Positions 8,738 to 16,710 of a stretch of 21,097 nt of DNA are shown in pieces. The notes beneath the pieces are model-generated. The model worked only from the letters and a program-made list of their open reading frames with translations, was not told the DNA's origin and searched no databases. Each line of letters begins with the position of its first letter. The first letter of the stretch is position 1. Position numbers and translations under genes: made by a program. Source of the DNA: J088 sp003695505 [NCBI: Candidatus Dadabacteria bacterium] (GTDB taxonomy: Bacteria > J088); the NCBI GenBank assembly GCA_003695505.1, contig RFIY01000127.1, forward strand, positions 1 through 21,097, in the 5' to 3' direction.

Positions 8738-9924
8738 CCAGATGGTATTTTCTGCAACCGGATGGCGCGTCTGATGAACCACAGGATGCACTGAACGGCC
8801 AGACGCCCCTGCAGGCGGCGCACACGCCCGCGCTCGACCAACTGGCGCGTCGCGGAAGCGGCATCCGCCTGCGCACGATACCGGAGGGCTTCCCGCCAGG
8901 CAGCGATGTTGGCAATCTGAGCCTGCTCGGCTATGATCCAAACCGCTATTTCACGGGAAGATCTCCAATCGAGGCAGCTGCCATGGGGATTGAGCTCGGC
9001 AGCGGCGATGTGGCGTTTCGCTGTAATCTCGTGACCATTTCCGAGCAGGATGGCGCACGCTCGATGGTCGACTTCTCGGCAGGCCACATCGCGACCGTCG
9101 AGGCGCACGAACTCATTGACGCGCTCAACGAAGCCTTGCCCGATGTCTCGTTTTATCCAGGTGTCAGCTATCGCCACATCGTCGTTGCCCAGGTGCCGGT
9201 TGAAGACTTGCGGACGACACCACCGCACGACATTCAGGGACAGCGAATCGATGACTGGCTTCCGTCGGGCGCCGCTGCAAGCTGGTGCCGAGACGTCATG
9301 GAGCGCGCGCACGCGGTACTGGCCGATCATCCCGTCAACCAACGACGCACCGCGGAAGGGAAGCTGCCCGCGACCGATATCTGGCTCTGGGGGCAGGGGG
9401 GCGCCACGCGCCTGATGGCGTTCAGGGAACGGCACGGCTGGAGTGGGGCCATGATTACCGCCGTGGACCTGCTCCGCGGTCTTGGCGTGCTGTCCGGAAT
9501 GCGCGTCATCGAGGTCGAAGGGGCGACCGGATTCGTCGACACGAATTACGCCGGCAAGGCTCGTGCGGCGATTGAATCCGATGAAGACTTCGTCTTCGTG
9601 CATCTCGAAGCACCGGATGAAAGCTCGCATATGGGCAGCCTGAAGCACAAGCTTGAGTCAATTGAGCGGTTTGATGCGGAAATCCTTGCGCCAATTGCGG
9701 AAGTGGCGGAAGCGGAAGGCGCAGGAATCATCGTTGCCCCGGATCATCCGACGCTACTCCGCACGCGTACGCACGCGCTTGCCGATGTCCCATGTGTCGT
9801 CTGGAATCCTCGGAAGCCGGGCGATGGTGCTGAAGGCTTCGATGAACGACTATTATCACGAAACGAACGAATCAATGGCTGGGAGTTGCTTGATGTCGTC
9901 CGAGAACGCTATTCCGCAGATTGA
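8734..9924 (+). CDS. ApgM-like protein, proposed homoserine kinase (TIGR02535 type)
   Basis: This 396-aa protein belongs to the alkaline phosphatase superfamily branch that also contains archaeal cofactor-independent phosphoglycerate mutase. It matches the subfamily described as a proposed homoserine kinase, which sits beside threonine genes: PEGFPPGSDVGNLSLLGYDP (residues 50-69, nucleophile-position Ser57), GDVAFRCNLVT, DHPVNQRRTAEGK followed by IWLWGQG, GATGFVDTNYAGKA, VHLEAPDESSH, and PDHPTLLRTRTHA. Asp10 in DGASD and the late Asp/His residues form the two-metal site. ATG 8734 overlaps the hom stop and has AGGACAGG upstream. The neighbour hom supports homoserine phosphorylation; phosphoglycerate mutase activity is the alternative reading. 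Confidence 0.85.
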   Translation: MTRWYFLQPDGASDEPQDALNGQTPLQAAHTPALDQLARRGSGIRLRTIPEGFPPGSDVGNLSLLGYDPNRYFTGRSPIEAAAMGIELGSGDVAFRCNLVTISEQDGARSMVDFSAGHIATVEAHELIDALNEALPDVSFYPGVSYRHIVVAQVPVEDLRTTPPHDIQGQRIDDWLPSGAAASWCRDVMERAHAVLADHPVNQRRTAEGKLPATDIWLWGQGGATRLMAFRERHGWSGAMITAVDLLRGLGVLSGMRVIEVEGATGFVDTNYAGKARAAIESDEDFVFVHLEAPDESSHMGSLKHKLESIERFDAEILAPIAEVAEAEGAGIIVAPDHPTLLRTRTHALADVPCVVWNPRKPGDGAEGFDERLLSRNERINGWELLDVVRERYSAD

Positions 9925-10855
9925 CCGCGGTGTAGGCATCGATGTCGTCAGATTGACGGAAGGAGCGGCACGGCGCGCAGCGAGGCATATGGGCAGGGGG
10001 GACGAGGCGCTGATTTTTCGAGAAGCGCTGGCCGGCCTTACCGAGAGCCTGAACCTCGTCAATCTGCGCGGACGCTTCGTACTCGGGCAATCGATGCCCG
10101 AATTGCAGGATCGTGTAGACAGCGGCGAACATTTTGGCGAAGGCAGCCGCGATGTTGATCTTGCCGTGCATCCGGTCGAATGCCTGACCGCGTGTGCGCT
10201 CGGCGGACGCAACTCGATGAGCGCCCTCGTCGTTGCGCCGACTGGAACGATTCCCGCAATCCCGGATGTGTACATGGAAAAGCTCGCGTGCGGTCATGGT
10301 CTGGATGACACGCTCTCGTTCGATATGACCGTTGCCGAGATTCTGGAAACGCTTGCGGTCGCGAAGGGCAGCCGAATCGAAGAATTGACCGTGACGATAC
10401 TGGATCGACCGCGCAATCGCGAGTGGATCGAGGCAACCCGTGAAGCTGGCGCGCGTGTACGACTGATCGCTGACGGGGACCTCGCGGCGGCGATTGCAAC
10501 CTGCGTCCCAGACAGCGGTGTAGATCTCCTTGTCGGAAGCGGCGGTGCGTTTGAGGGGTTCCTCGCGGCCGCTGCGGTGTCGGGGATGGGCGGATCCTTT
10601 GTCGGACGGTATGTCATCAAGAGTGAAGAACACCATCGCCTCGTCCTCAATGCCGGGATTGATGATCCACGGCGAGTGTTGCACAGTAGCGACCTGCTGC
10701 CGGGAGAATATGTGTTTTCCGCGACCGGCATCACCGATGGCGATGTGCTTCCAGGTGTCCGTTTCCATAGCGGGACGGCGATCAGCGAATCGCTGATGGT
10801 CCGGACCGCGAGTCATACGGTTCGCCGCGTTCGCAGCGAACACAAACTGCACTGA
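9893..10855 (+). CDS. GlpX-like (class II fructose-bisphosphatase fold) protein with degenerate active site
   Basis: The 320-aa product aligns with GlpX class II fructose-1,6-bisphosphatase from end to end. The C-terminal half is well kept: VYMEKL, LDRPRN, LIADGDLAAAI (Asp194, Asp196), VGSGGAFEG (Glu221), FSATGITDGDVLPGV and RTASHTVRRVRSEH. The N-terminal catalytic half is not. GRGDK becomes GRGDE (Lys to Glu38), the Asp four residues on is Phe42, VIGEGE becomes VLGQSM (Glu to Gln66, Glu to Met68), and VDPxEGT becomes VHPVECL (Asp to His93, Gly to Cys97, Thr to Leu98); only Glu96 remains. Fructose-bisphosphatase activity is therefore doubtful. ATG 9893 is chosen for its GGGAG seven bases upstream; it overlaps the previous gene by 32 bases. 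It may be a regulatory pseudoenzyme or act on another phosphate ester. Confidence 0.88.
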   Translation: MSSENAIPQIDRGVGIDVVRLTEGAARRAARHMGRGDEALIFREALAGLTESLNLVNLRGRFVLGQSMPELQDRVDSGEHFGEGSRDVDLAVHPVECLTACALGGRNSMSALVVAPTGTIPAIPDVYMEKLACGHGLDDTLSFDMTVAEILETLAVAKGSRIEELTVTILDRPRNREWIEATREAGARVRLIADGDLAAAIATCVPDSGVDLLVGSGGAFEGFLAAAAVSGMGGSFVGRYVIKSEEHHRLVLNAGIDDPRRVLHSSDLLPGEYVFSATGITDGDVLPGVRFHSGTAISESLMVRTASHTVRRVRSEHKLH

Positions 10856-10902
10856 ATCCTTCTGCGTCCAACCGCGGGCGCCTGCGCTGGAAAGGAACCA
10901 CC

Positions 10903-11478
10903 TTGACGACCAAGCGTCGCCGTGCCCGGATGAATACGGTTCTGGCCAACCGTACGGATTGCATCACGCTCGTACTGGATGATGTACACGATCCGCACAA
11001 TGTCGCGGCCGTCCTGCGCAGCGCGGATGCGTTTGGTGTATCGCGCGTCCATGCCGTCGAAGGCGGTGCGAGTGTCCGGATCAGCAATCGCGTTGCGCGC
11101 GGCACCCAGAACTGGGTCGAGCTGTGCCGATACCGCAACCGCGAAACGTTGCTGGAACGTTTGCGACAGGATCGGGTCGCGATCTGGGTCGCCGCTGCGG
11201 ATGAAAAGAGCCGTCCGCTCGAAGCGTGGCAACCGGATCGACATCCGACCGCATTCGTTTTCGGCAACGAACACCGCGGCGTAGATCCGTTCTGGCGTGA
11301 ACACGCCGATGAAATTTTTGCGATTCCAATGGTCGGTATGGTCGAAAGCCTCAACATTAGCGTGGCCTGCGCTGTTACACTGCATGCGGTACGAACGCGC
11401 CTGGAGCGTTCAGCCATCGACTGGCGGCTGACCGACGAACGGCGTCAGGAAATCCTTCAGCACTGGACGGCACAATGA
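10903..11478 (+). CDS. trmH: SpoU-class tRNA 2'-O-methyltransferase, TrmH-like
   Basis: This is a knotted (SPOUT) AdoMet-dependent ribose methyltransferase. The three family motifs are clear: motif 1 DVHDPHNVAAVLRSADAFGV with the catalytic Arg39, motif 2 AFVFGNEHRGVD (117-128), and motif 3 IPMVGMVESLNISVACAV (141-158) with Asn151. RVARGTQNWVELCRYRN matches TrmH (Gm18 of tRNA) better than the 23S rRNA enzyme RlmB, and there is no N-terminal RNA-binding extension. At 191 aa it is shorter than E. coli TrmH. The start is TTG 10903, preceded by a strong AAAGGA about 7 bases upstream; the next ATG would remove family residues. It overlaps gltX as ATGA. Confidence 0.87.
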   Translation: MTTKRRRARMNTVLANRTDCITLVLDDVHDPHNVAAVLRSADAFGVSRVHAVEGGASVRISNRVARGTQNWVELCRYRNRETLLERLRQDRVAIWVAAADEKSRPLEAWQPDRHPTAFVFGNEHRGVDPFWREHADEIFAIPMVGMVESLNISVACAVTLHAVRTRLERSAIDWRLTDERRQEILQHWTAQ

Positions 11479-12971
11479 CCCATGCGACAACCGATGTGGT
11501 TCGTTTCGCTCCGAGTCCGACCGGCACACTCCATCTTGGCAATGCCCGGACGGCACTGTTCAACTGGCTGTACGCCAGACATTACGGCGCAACGATGGTG
11601 CTACGCATCGAAGACACGGATCGCGAGCGGAGTCGACCCGAATATGAACACGCGATCATCGAGGACTTGCGCTGGCTCGGGATCGACTGGGACCAGGGGC
11701 CGGATTGCGGCGGCGCGGCCGCGCCATTTCGCCAAAGTGAGGCCGGCGACTGGTACAGGAGCGTCATCGAACGTCTCAGGGCGCAGGACGCAATATATCC
11801 CTGCTTCTGCACGCAGGAGCAACTGGAACAGGATCGAGAGGCCGCACGCGCCAGCGGCGGCCAGATCGTGTACAGTCGGCGCTGCCGCGACCTCGACGCC
11901 GAGACCGCACAGCGGCGCATCGAGCAGGGCGACCCCCATGTCTGGCGGCTGCGGCTGCCGGAATCCCTTGAACACGTCACGTTCAAGGATCTGGTTCGCG
12001 GCGAGGTCCGGATTCCGATTGCCAATTTTGGCGGCGATTTCGTGCTGTTGCGAACAGACGGTTCTCCTGTTTTCCATCTCGCCGTCGTGGCGGACGACCA
12101 CCGGATGGGTGTGACGCTCGTGCTTCGCGGAGAGGACCATCTCGTCAATACGGCGCGCCAGATCTGCCTGTATCGCGCACTTGACTGGGAGCCACCACGT
12201 TGGGGCCATATGGCGATGATCCTTGGCGCCGACCGCACGAAGCTCTCCAAACGACATGGCGGCGTTTCCGTGCGCCACTATCGTGAGCAGGGCGTCCTTC
12301 CGCAGGCGCTGATGAACTACCTTGCGTTGCTTGGCTGGAACCCGGGTGATGATACCGAGGTGATGCGGCCCGGAGAACTGATTGAGCGATTTTCCGTCGA
12401 CAGGCTGATTCCGAGCGCCGCCGTTTTCGACGAAACAAAGCTGTACTGGCTCAATGCGCAGCACTTGCGCGCGCTCGACGAGGCCGCGTATCTCGATCAT
12501 GCGCGAAACTGGATCGTTGCGTACGCCCCAGCGATATCGAATCTCCTCGAACTGGATGGAATGGATGACGTTCTGCTGGCGCTGCGGGAGCAGATCCAGG
12601 TGTTCTCGGAACTTCCCGGTGCGCTGACGATGTTTCAGGAACCAGGCATTGACCTGTCCAGCCCGGCGGTCGACAAGGTGGTGAAGATGCCGACGTTCGC
12701 GCCGATCATCGATGCCATTTCCAAATTTGTCGAGGCGCATCCGCTGCCGGAAACCGCCCAAGCACGCCGCGACTGGCTTGATGCACTCAAACAATACGTT
12801 TCGGAGCAAACAGGCGCCGGCGGCCGCAAATTGTTCCAGCCGATTCGCCTCGCATTGACCGGCGTTCCCAGCGGGCGCGACCTTGGCGTGCTCATTGCAG
12901 CCATGCCTGCGGATCTGGTTCACCGACGGCTGGAGATCTGGAGACAGCATATAGCTGAGGCGGTGTCCTGA
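11475..12971 (+). CDS. gltX: Glutamyl-tRNA synthetase
   Basis: GltX charges tRNA(Glu) with glutamate in the cytosol. The class I signatures are HLGN (20-23, the HIGH motif) within FAPSPTGTLHLGNARTALFN, and KLSKR (256-260, the KMSKS motif). A partial zinc-site pattern is visible (Cys110, Cys112 and Cys137, with Asp139 where E. coli has His). EDTDRERSRPEY and the GEDHLVNTARQ segment are typical, and the C-terminal helical anticodon-binding part runs from about 320 to 498. Length 498 aa is normal. Whether it is discriminating or also charges tRNA(Gln) cannot be judged without glnS/gatCAB data. It starts in the trmH stop and ends in TGATG shared with cysS. Confidence 0.95.
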   Translation: MTHATTDVVRFAPSPTGTLHLGNARTALFNWLYARHYGATMVLRIEDTDRERSRPEYEHAIIEDLRWLGIDWDQGPDCGGAAAPFRQSEAGDWYRSVIERLRAQDAIYPCFCTQEQLEQDREAARASGGQIVYSRRCRDLDAETAQRRIEQGDPHVWRLRLPESLEHVTFKDLVRGEVRIPIANFGGDFVLLRTDGSPVFHLAVVADDHRMGVTLVLRGEDHLVNTARQICLYRALDWEPPRWGHMAMILGADRTKLSKRHGGVSVRHYREQGVLPQALMNYLALLGWNPGDDTEVMRPGELIERFSVDRLIPSAAVFDETKLYWLNAQHLRALDEAAYLDHARNWIVAYAPAISNLLELDGMDDVLLALREQIQVFSELPGALTMFQEPGIDLSSPAVDKVVKMPTFAPIIDAISKFVEAHPLPETAQARRDWLDALKQYVSEQTGAGGRKLFQPIRLALTGVPSGRDLGVLIAAMPADLVHRRLEIWRQHIAEAVS

Positions 12972-14476
12972 TGCAGGAAATCCGCCTGTACAACACGCTG
13001 CATCGAACACTGGAGACGTTCGAGCCCCTCGATCCGGAACAGGTCGTCATGTATGTGTGCGGTCCGACGGTCTACGACGACCCACACCTCGGACATGCGC
13101 GCGCGGCCGTGGTGTTCGACGTACTTTTTCGGCTGCTGCGCCGGGTTTACGGCGATCATGCTGTCCGCTACATCCGGAACTACACGGACGTCGACGACAA
13201 AATTATTGCCCGCGCCAATGAACGAGGCGTGGCGATCGAAGCGATCACCCGACAATACATCGCAGCATACGAGGAAGCCGTCGATGCACTCGGCTGCCTT
13301 CGTCCGACCGTGTCGCCTCGTGTCACCGAGGTCATGGAACGGATTACGGACTGGATTCAGCAACTGATCGATGCCGGCGCGGCCTACGAGGCGGGCGGCT
13401 GTGTTTTTTTCGACGTCTCCGCGTTTCCGGAATACGGCAAACTCTCGAACCGGACTGCGGACGATCTCGTGACCACTCAGCGTATCGAGCCTGATCCGCG
13501 AAAGCGTTCCCCGCTCGATTTTGCGCTCTGGAAGGAAGCACGTCCGGGCGAACCCGAATGGCCGTCACCATGGGGTCCGGGCCGCCCGGGATGGCATATC
13601 GAGTGCACCGTAATGGCTACGGTGTACGGGCGCGAGACGCTCGATATACACGGCGGCGGACTGGATCTGATTTTTCCGCACCACGAAAACGAAATTGCAC
13701 AGTGCGAAGCCGTGACGCATCACACGTTTGCGCGATACTGGGTACACAACGGCTTTGTTCGGATCAATGCCGAAAAGATGTCGAAGAGCCTGGGGAACTT
13801 TTTTACGGTTGGCGACCTCCTGTCACGCTGGCCAGCGCAGACATTGCGCTATTTTCTGTTATCGGCGCATTATCGCAGCCCGCTCGACTTTCACCCCGGT
13901 GGCCTGGTCGAATCCACGAAGGCGCTGTTTCGTCTGTATGGCGCAGCGGCGCTCATCGATCGTCTGCAGACTGCACCAGACGCCGAGCGCACGACGAAAC
14001 AAACCCATCGCCTGGCCGAACTCGAACGCATCGCAAAGCAATCGATCGAGACCTTTGACGCGGCACTCCGCGATGATCTGAACACCGCACGCGCCCTTGG
14101 TGCCGTATTTGAGACCGTTCGCGAAGTCAATCGTCGGGCGGCCCTGTTGACGGACCCGCTACCCACCGCGCAGGCAGAACTCGTCGAGCGCCTCCAGTTC
14201 CTACTGGCTCGTCTGCGAGATGACCTGGCCCTGTGTACAGGTTCGGCGGCAGACTTTTTCGCAGAGTGGAACCAACTCGCGACCGCTGCACTCGGACTGG
14301 ATCCCGACGAAATCAACCGCCAGATCGCCGAACGGACGGCGGCGCGCCAGCAACGCGACTGGGCACGCTCGGATGACATTCGCGACGCACTGGCGTCTTC
14401 GGGTGTGCTCCTTGAAGACTCGCCCGACGGCACGATCTGGCGTGTCGATCCGGAATACGTTGCCGGCCGTGATTGA
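12971..14476 (+). CDS. cysS: Cysteinyl-tRNA synthetase
   Basis: CysS charges tRNA(Cys). The 501-aa class I enzyme shows the zinc ligands that also recognise the cysteine thiol: Cys30 in YVCGPTVYD, Cys212 in WHIECTVMA, His237 and Glu241 in FPHHENEIAQ. The HIGH-like motif is HLGH (39-42) and KMSKS is at 269-273. The C-terminal helical region after about 340 is complete, including the RDWARSDDIRDAL segment. GAGG lies 10 bases before ATG 12971, and the start shares one base with the gltX stop. The stop overlaps the following kinase gene by 8 bases. Confidence 0.96.
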   Translation: MQEIRLYNTLHRTLETFEPLDPEQVVMYVCGPTVYDDPHLGHARAAVVFDVLFRLLRRVYGDHAVRYIRNYTDVDDKIIARANERGVAIEAITRQYIAAYEEAVDALGCLRPTVSPRVTEVMERITDWIQQLIDAGAAYEAGGCVFFDVSAFPEYGKLSNRTADDLVTTQRIEPDPRKRSPLDFALWKEARPGEPEWPSPWGPGRPGWHIECTVMATVYGRETLDIHGGGLDLIFPHHENEIAQCEAVTHHTFARYWVHNGFVRINAEKMSKSLGNFFTVGDLLSRWPAQTLRYFLLSAHYRSPLDFHPGGLVESTKALFRLYGAAALIDRLQTAPDAERTTKQTHRLAELERIAKQSIETFDAALRDDLNTARALGAVFETVREVNRRAALLTDPLPTAQAELVERLQFLLARLRDDLALCTGSAADFFAEWNQLATAALGLDPDEINRQIAERTAARQQRDWARSDDIRDALASSGVLLEDSPDGTIWRVDPEYVAGRD

Positions 14477-15497
14477 AGACGCGCCCGATCTCGCGATCGA
14501 AACCGCCCGCAAGGTGCTTGGCGGGGCGTGGGCAGTAGACGCAACCCGGCGGGACGGTTCGGATCGGTTGTATGTCCGCTTACGCAACGCACAAGACGAA
14601 ACCGTCATGGCCATGATCTGGCCTTCGCAGCGCAAGGGCGGCGAGGCCGGTGCAGATGCCGACCCGGCGCGGATGGTGGTCGAGGTCACGCAAGCGCTTG
14701 CATCGGCAGGTCTGCCCGTCCCGCAACTGCTGGGGCAACGAGACGACCTTCGCGTGCTGTTGCTCGAAGATCTGGGACACACACATCTCTCCGATCTGTT
14801 CGGCGACGGCGTTCCTGTCGACCGGTATGCAGAGGCGCTTGAACTGTTACATCGGTTTCAGCGCACGACATTTGCCACGAACTGTCCGATTCTGACGAGA
14901 TCGTATGATTCGGGTCTGTGGCACTGGGAATTTGACCATTTTCGCGAATGGGGCGTGGAGCATCGCTCTGGTGAACCGCTGCCTTCCCGGATCGCAGGAC
15001 ATCTGGATCAGGTTTTTCGTGACCTGGCAGAACGACTGGCATCTGCCCCTGCGGTTCCCGTACACCGCGACTATCATTGCCGCAATCTGATGATCGATCC
15101 GCTCGGTCGCCTGCGCTGGATCGACTACCAGGATGCGTTGACCGGGCATCCGTTTTACGATGTGGCGAGCCTCCTGTGGGATGCGTATGTGGAGATCGAC
15201 AACGATGTTCGAATGATGTTGTTCGAGGAATGGCTTTCCGCTGCAGCGCCAGATCTGAAGACCGCATTCGCCGACGCGGAAGCAGAGGTGGCCCTGGTTG
15301 CGATGCACCGCATGCTGAAGGCGGCGGGCCGTTTTGTACTCTTTGTCCAACAGAAGAGTCTCGGTGAGTTTGCGGCGCATATCCCGGGCCTGCTGACGCG
15401 GGTCGAGGCGCTGGCTGCAACATATCGGGATCGTTTGCCTGTCTTCGATCAGATTGTCGAACCACTCCGTCCATATGTGCCGGAATGGCGCACCTGA
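14469..15497 (+). CDS. Aminoglycoside phosphotransferase-family kinase, AmgK-like
   Basis: A 342-aa protein with the APH/choline-kinase fold. The catalytic loop is HRDYHCRN (199-206) with base Asp201, and the metal-binding Asp219 lies in WIDYQDALTGHPFYDVASLL. The hinge region LLLEDLG (97-103) and GLPVPQLLG are like AmgK (COG3178), which phosphorylates MurNAc/GlcNAc at the anomeric position in cell-wall recycling. The usual partner, the MurU nucleotidyltransferase, is not next to it, so the substrate is uncertain. GTG 14469 is the most likely start, overlapping cysS by 8 bases; TTG 14460 is possible. It is probably cytosolic (no signal peptide). Confidence 0.75.
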   Translation: MIEDAPDLAIETARKVLGGAWAVDATRRDGSDRLYVRLRNAQDETVMAMIWPSQRKGGEAGADADPARMVVEVTQALASAGLPVPQLLGQRDDLRVLLLEDLGHTHLSDLFGDGVPVDRYAEALELLHRFQRTTFATNCPILTRSYDSGLWHWEFDHFREWGVEHRSGEPLPSRIAGHLDQVFRDLAERLASAPAVPVHRDYHCRNLMIDPLGRLRWIDYQDALTGHPFYDVASLLWDAYVEIDNDVRMMLFEEWLSAAAPDLKTAFADAEAEVALVAMHRMLKAAGRFVLFVQQKSLGEFAAHIPGLLTRVEALAATYRDRLPVFDQIVEPLRPYVPEWRT

Positions 15498-15525
15498 CCA
15501 GCGGCCATACTGTTATCCTGAAACG

Positions 15526-16698
15526 ATGCACCCGCACGACCTGATTCCCGCAGCCACCTGGGTCCGCAACCTGACAACCGCATCGCTACTGCTTGCGGTC
15601 GCGGTGGCCTGCGGCCAGAGCGCAAACATCGACGACACCGTCGCGCCGGCGGCAGATTCCGTACTGCCAACGGCCGCGGACAAGCAGAGTTACGTCGATC
15701 AGTTGCACGCGCTCGGCGTCGACAAATACCTCGGCATCGAACCCGTCTCAAGCACAACGGTCGGCGACTGGGAAGCGTATTACTATGACGTAACCGCCGG
15801 AGCAACCTGCCTGCACGGCACGCCGTATATCGTTTCGGTACGCCCCGCTACGGTTCCGACATCGGCAACTGTACTGTACCTGCAGGGCGGCGGCGCCTGC
15901 TGGGACGAACTGACCTGCACGCTCGGCTTTGCAAAAAAGACCGCGGATGTTCCCGATGGTTACCACAATGGGATTTTCGACCGGACGAACCCCGAAAATC
16001 CTGTCAAAGATTACAATATTGTCTTTGCATCCTACTGCGACGGAAGCGTTTTTTCTGGCGATGCAAAGGTCGATTATGGTGGCCAGGAGACCTGGCACTG
16101 GGGCATACGGAACCTGTCGGCGGCGGTCACCATTCTGCGCGATCGTTTTGCGGATTCGACGACGTTGCTGGTTACCGGATCGAGCGCCGGTGGTTTCGGC
16201 ACGTTTATGGCGCTCGGTGTCGTGCGCGCTGCTCTGCCCGATCGGTATATCCATTTGCTCAACGATTCGGGTCCGGGAATCGAGAATCCCAAGCTGGCAG
16301 AAACCATGGGACGGGGTATCCGCCGACAGTGGCAATTCGAACAGTTTCTGCCGTCTGACTGTGTCGAATGCGACGAACAGCTTCTGTTCCTGCTCGATTA
16401 CGCGCTGGCCCACGATCCGGATCTCTCGGTCGGGATGTATTCGTACCTCGACGACAGTGTCATCGGCACGCTGTTCGTGCAGTTCTTCAGCGCCTATCCA
16501 GCAATCTTGCGCGAAACGACAGACCGAATCCACGAACGGTTTCCAGATCGTTTCCGTCGGTTTTTCGTCGATGGAGCGGAGCACACCATACTTGCCAACA
16601 AACAGTTCTACCAGCCCTTTCCGCAAAAGGGCACGGTTGCAGACTGGACGCGCGCATTTTTGTCGAATGATCTGAGCCACTGGATCGACTGGCGTTGA
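15526..16698 (+). CDS. Pectinacetylesterase/NOTUM-family hydrolase, probable lipoprotein
   Basis: A 390-aa alpha/beta hydrolase of the pectinacetylesterase (PAE/NOTUM) family. It has YLQGGGACW (oxyanion region, 118-126), SYCDGSVFSGD, the nucleophile elbow GSSAGG with Ser220, and a late GAEHT segment that may supply the catalytic His; the Asp is probably in SYLDDS. The N-terminus has a hydrophobic stretch ending in AVAVAC with Cys29, a slightly atypical lipobox (Ala at -3), followed by a low-complexity linker, so it is likely a lipoprotein in the periplasm or on the outer membrane. Paired Cys residues suggest disulfides. It is expected to remove acyl or acetyl esters; the substrate is unknown. 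It lies 28 bases after the kinase gene and 12 before cofE. Confidence 0.82.
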   Translation: MHPHDLIPAATWVRNLTTASLLLAVAVACGQSANIDDTVAPAADSVLPTAADKQSYVDQLHALGVDKYLGIEPVSSTTVGDWEAYYYDVTAGATCLHGTPYIVSVRPATVPTSATVLYLQGGGACWDELTCTLGFAKKTADVPDGYHNGIFDRTNPENPVKDYNIVFASYCDGSVFSGDAKVDYGGQETWHWGIRNLSAAVTILRDRFADSTTLLVTGSSAGGFGTFMALGVVRAALPDRYIHLLNDSGPGIENPKLAETMGRGIRRQWQFEQFLPSDCVECDEQLLFLLDYALAHDPDLSVGMYSYLDDSVIGTLFVQFFSAYPAILRETTDRIHERFPDRFRRFFVDGAEHTILANKQFYQPFPQKGTVADWTRAFLSNDLSHWIDWR

Positions 16699-16710
16699 CG
16701 GACCCTGACG

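Noticed and set aside
9653-9892. 80-residue N-terminal extension of the GlpX-like protein
   Set aside because: The extension is an Arg/Lys/Ser-rich out-of-frame reading of the ApgM-like gene; ATG 9893 has a strong GGGAG and gives the family's length.
9893-10855. Sequencing error or frameshift as the cause of the degenerate GlpX motifs
   Set aside because: The altered residues are single substitutions in a continuous, colinear alignment on both sides, not a shifted block.
11601-13010. Long open frame (469 codons) antisense to gltX
   Set aside because: It lies opposite a clearly functional synthetase, has no recognisable domain, and has the Arg/His/Gln-rich composition of a GC-rich shadow frame.
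14220-14468. N-terminal extension of the AmgK-like kinase inside cysS
   Set aside because: The extra 83 residues are a shadow of the cysS C-terminus with no kinase features.
15454-15525. Upstream start for the esterase lipoprotein
   Set aside because: It would put 24 polar, Cys-containing residues before the signal peptide and overlap the kinase gene; ATG 15526 gives a sensible signal sequence.
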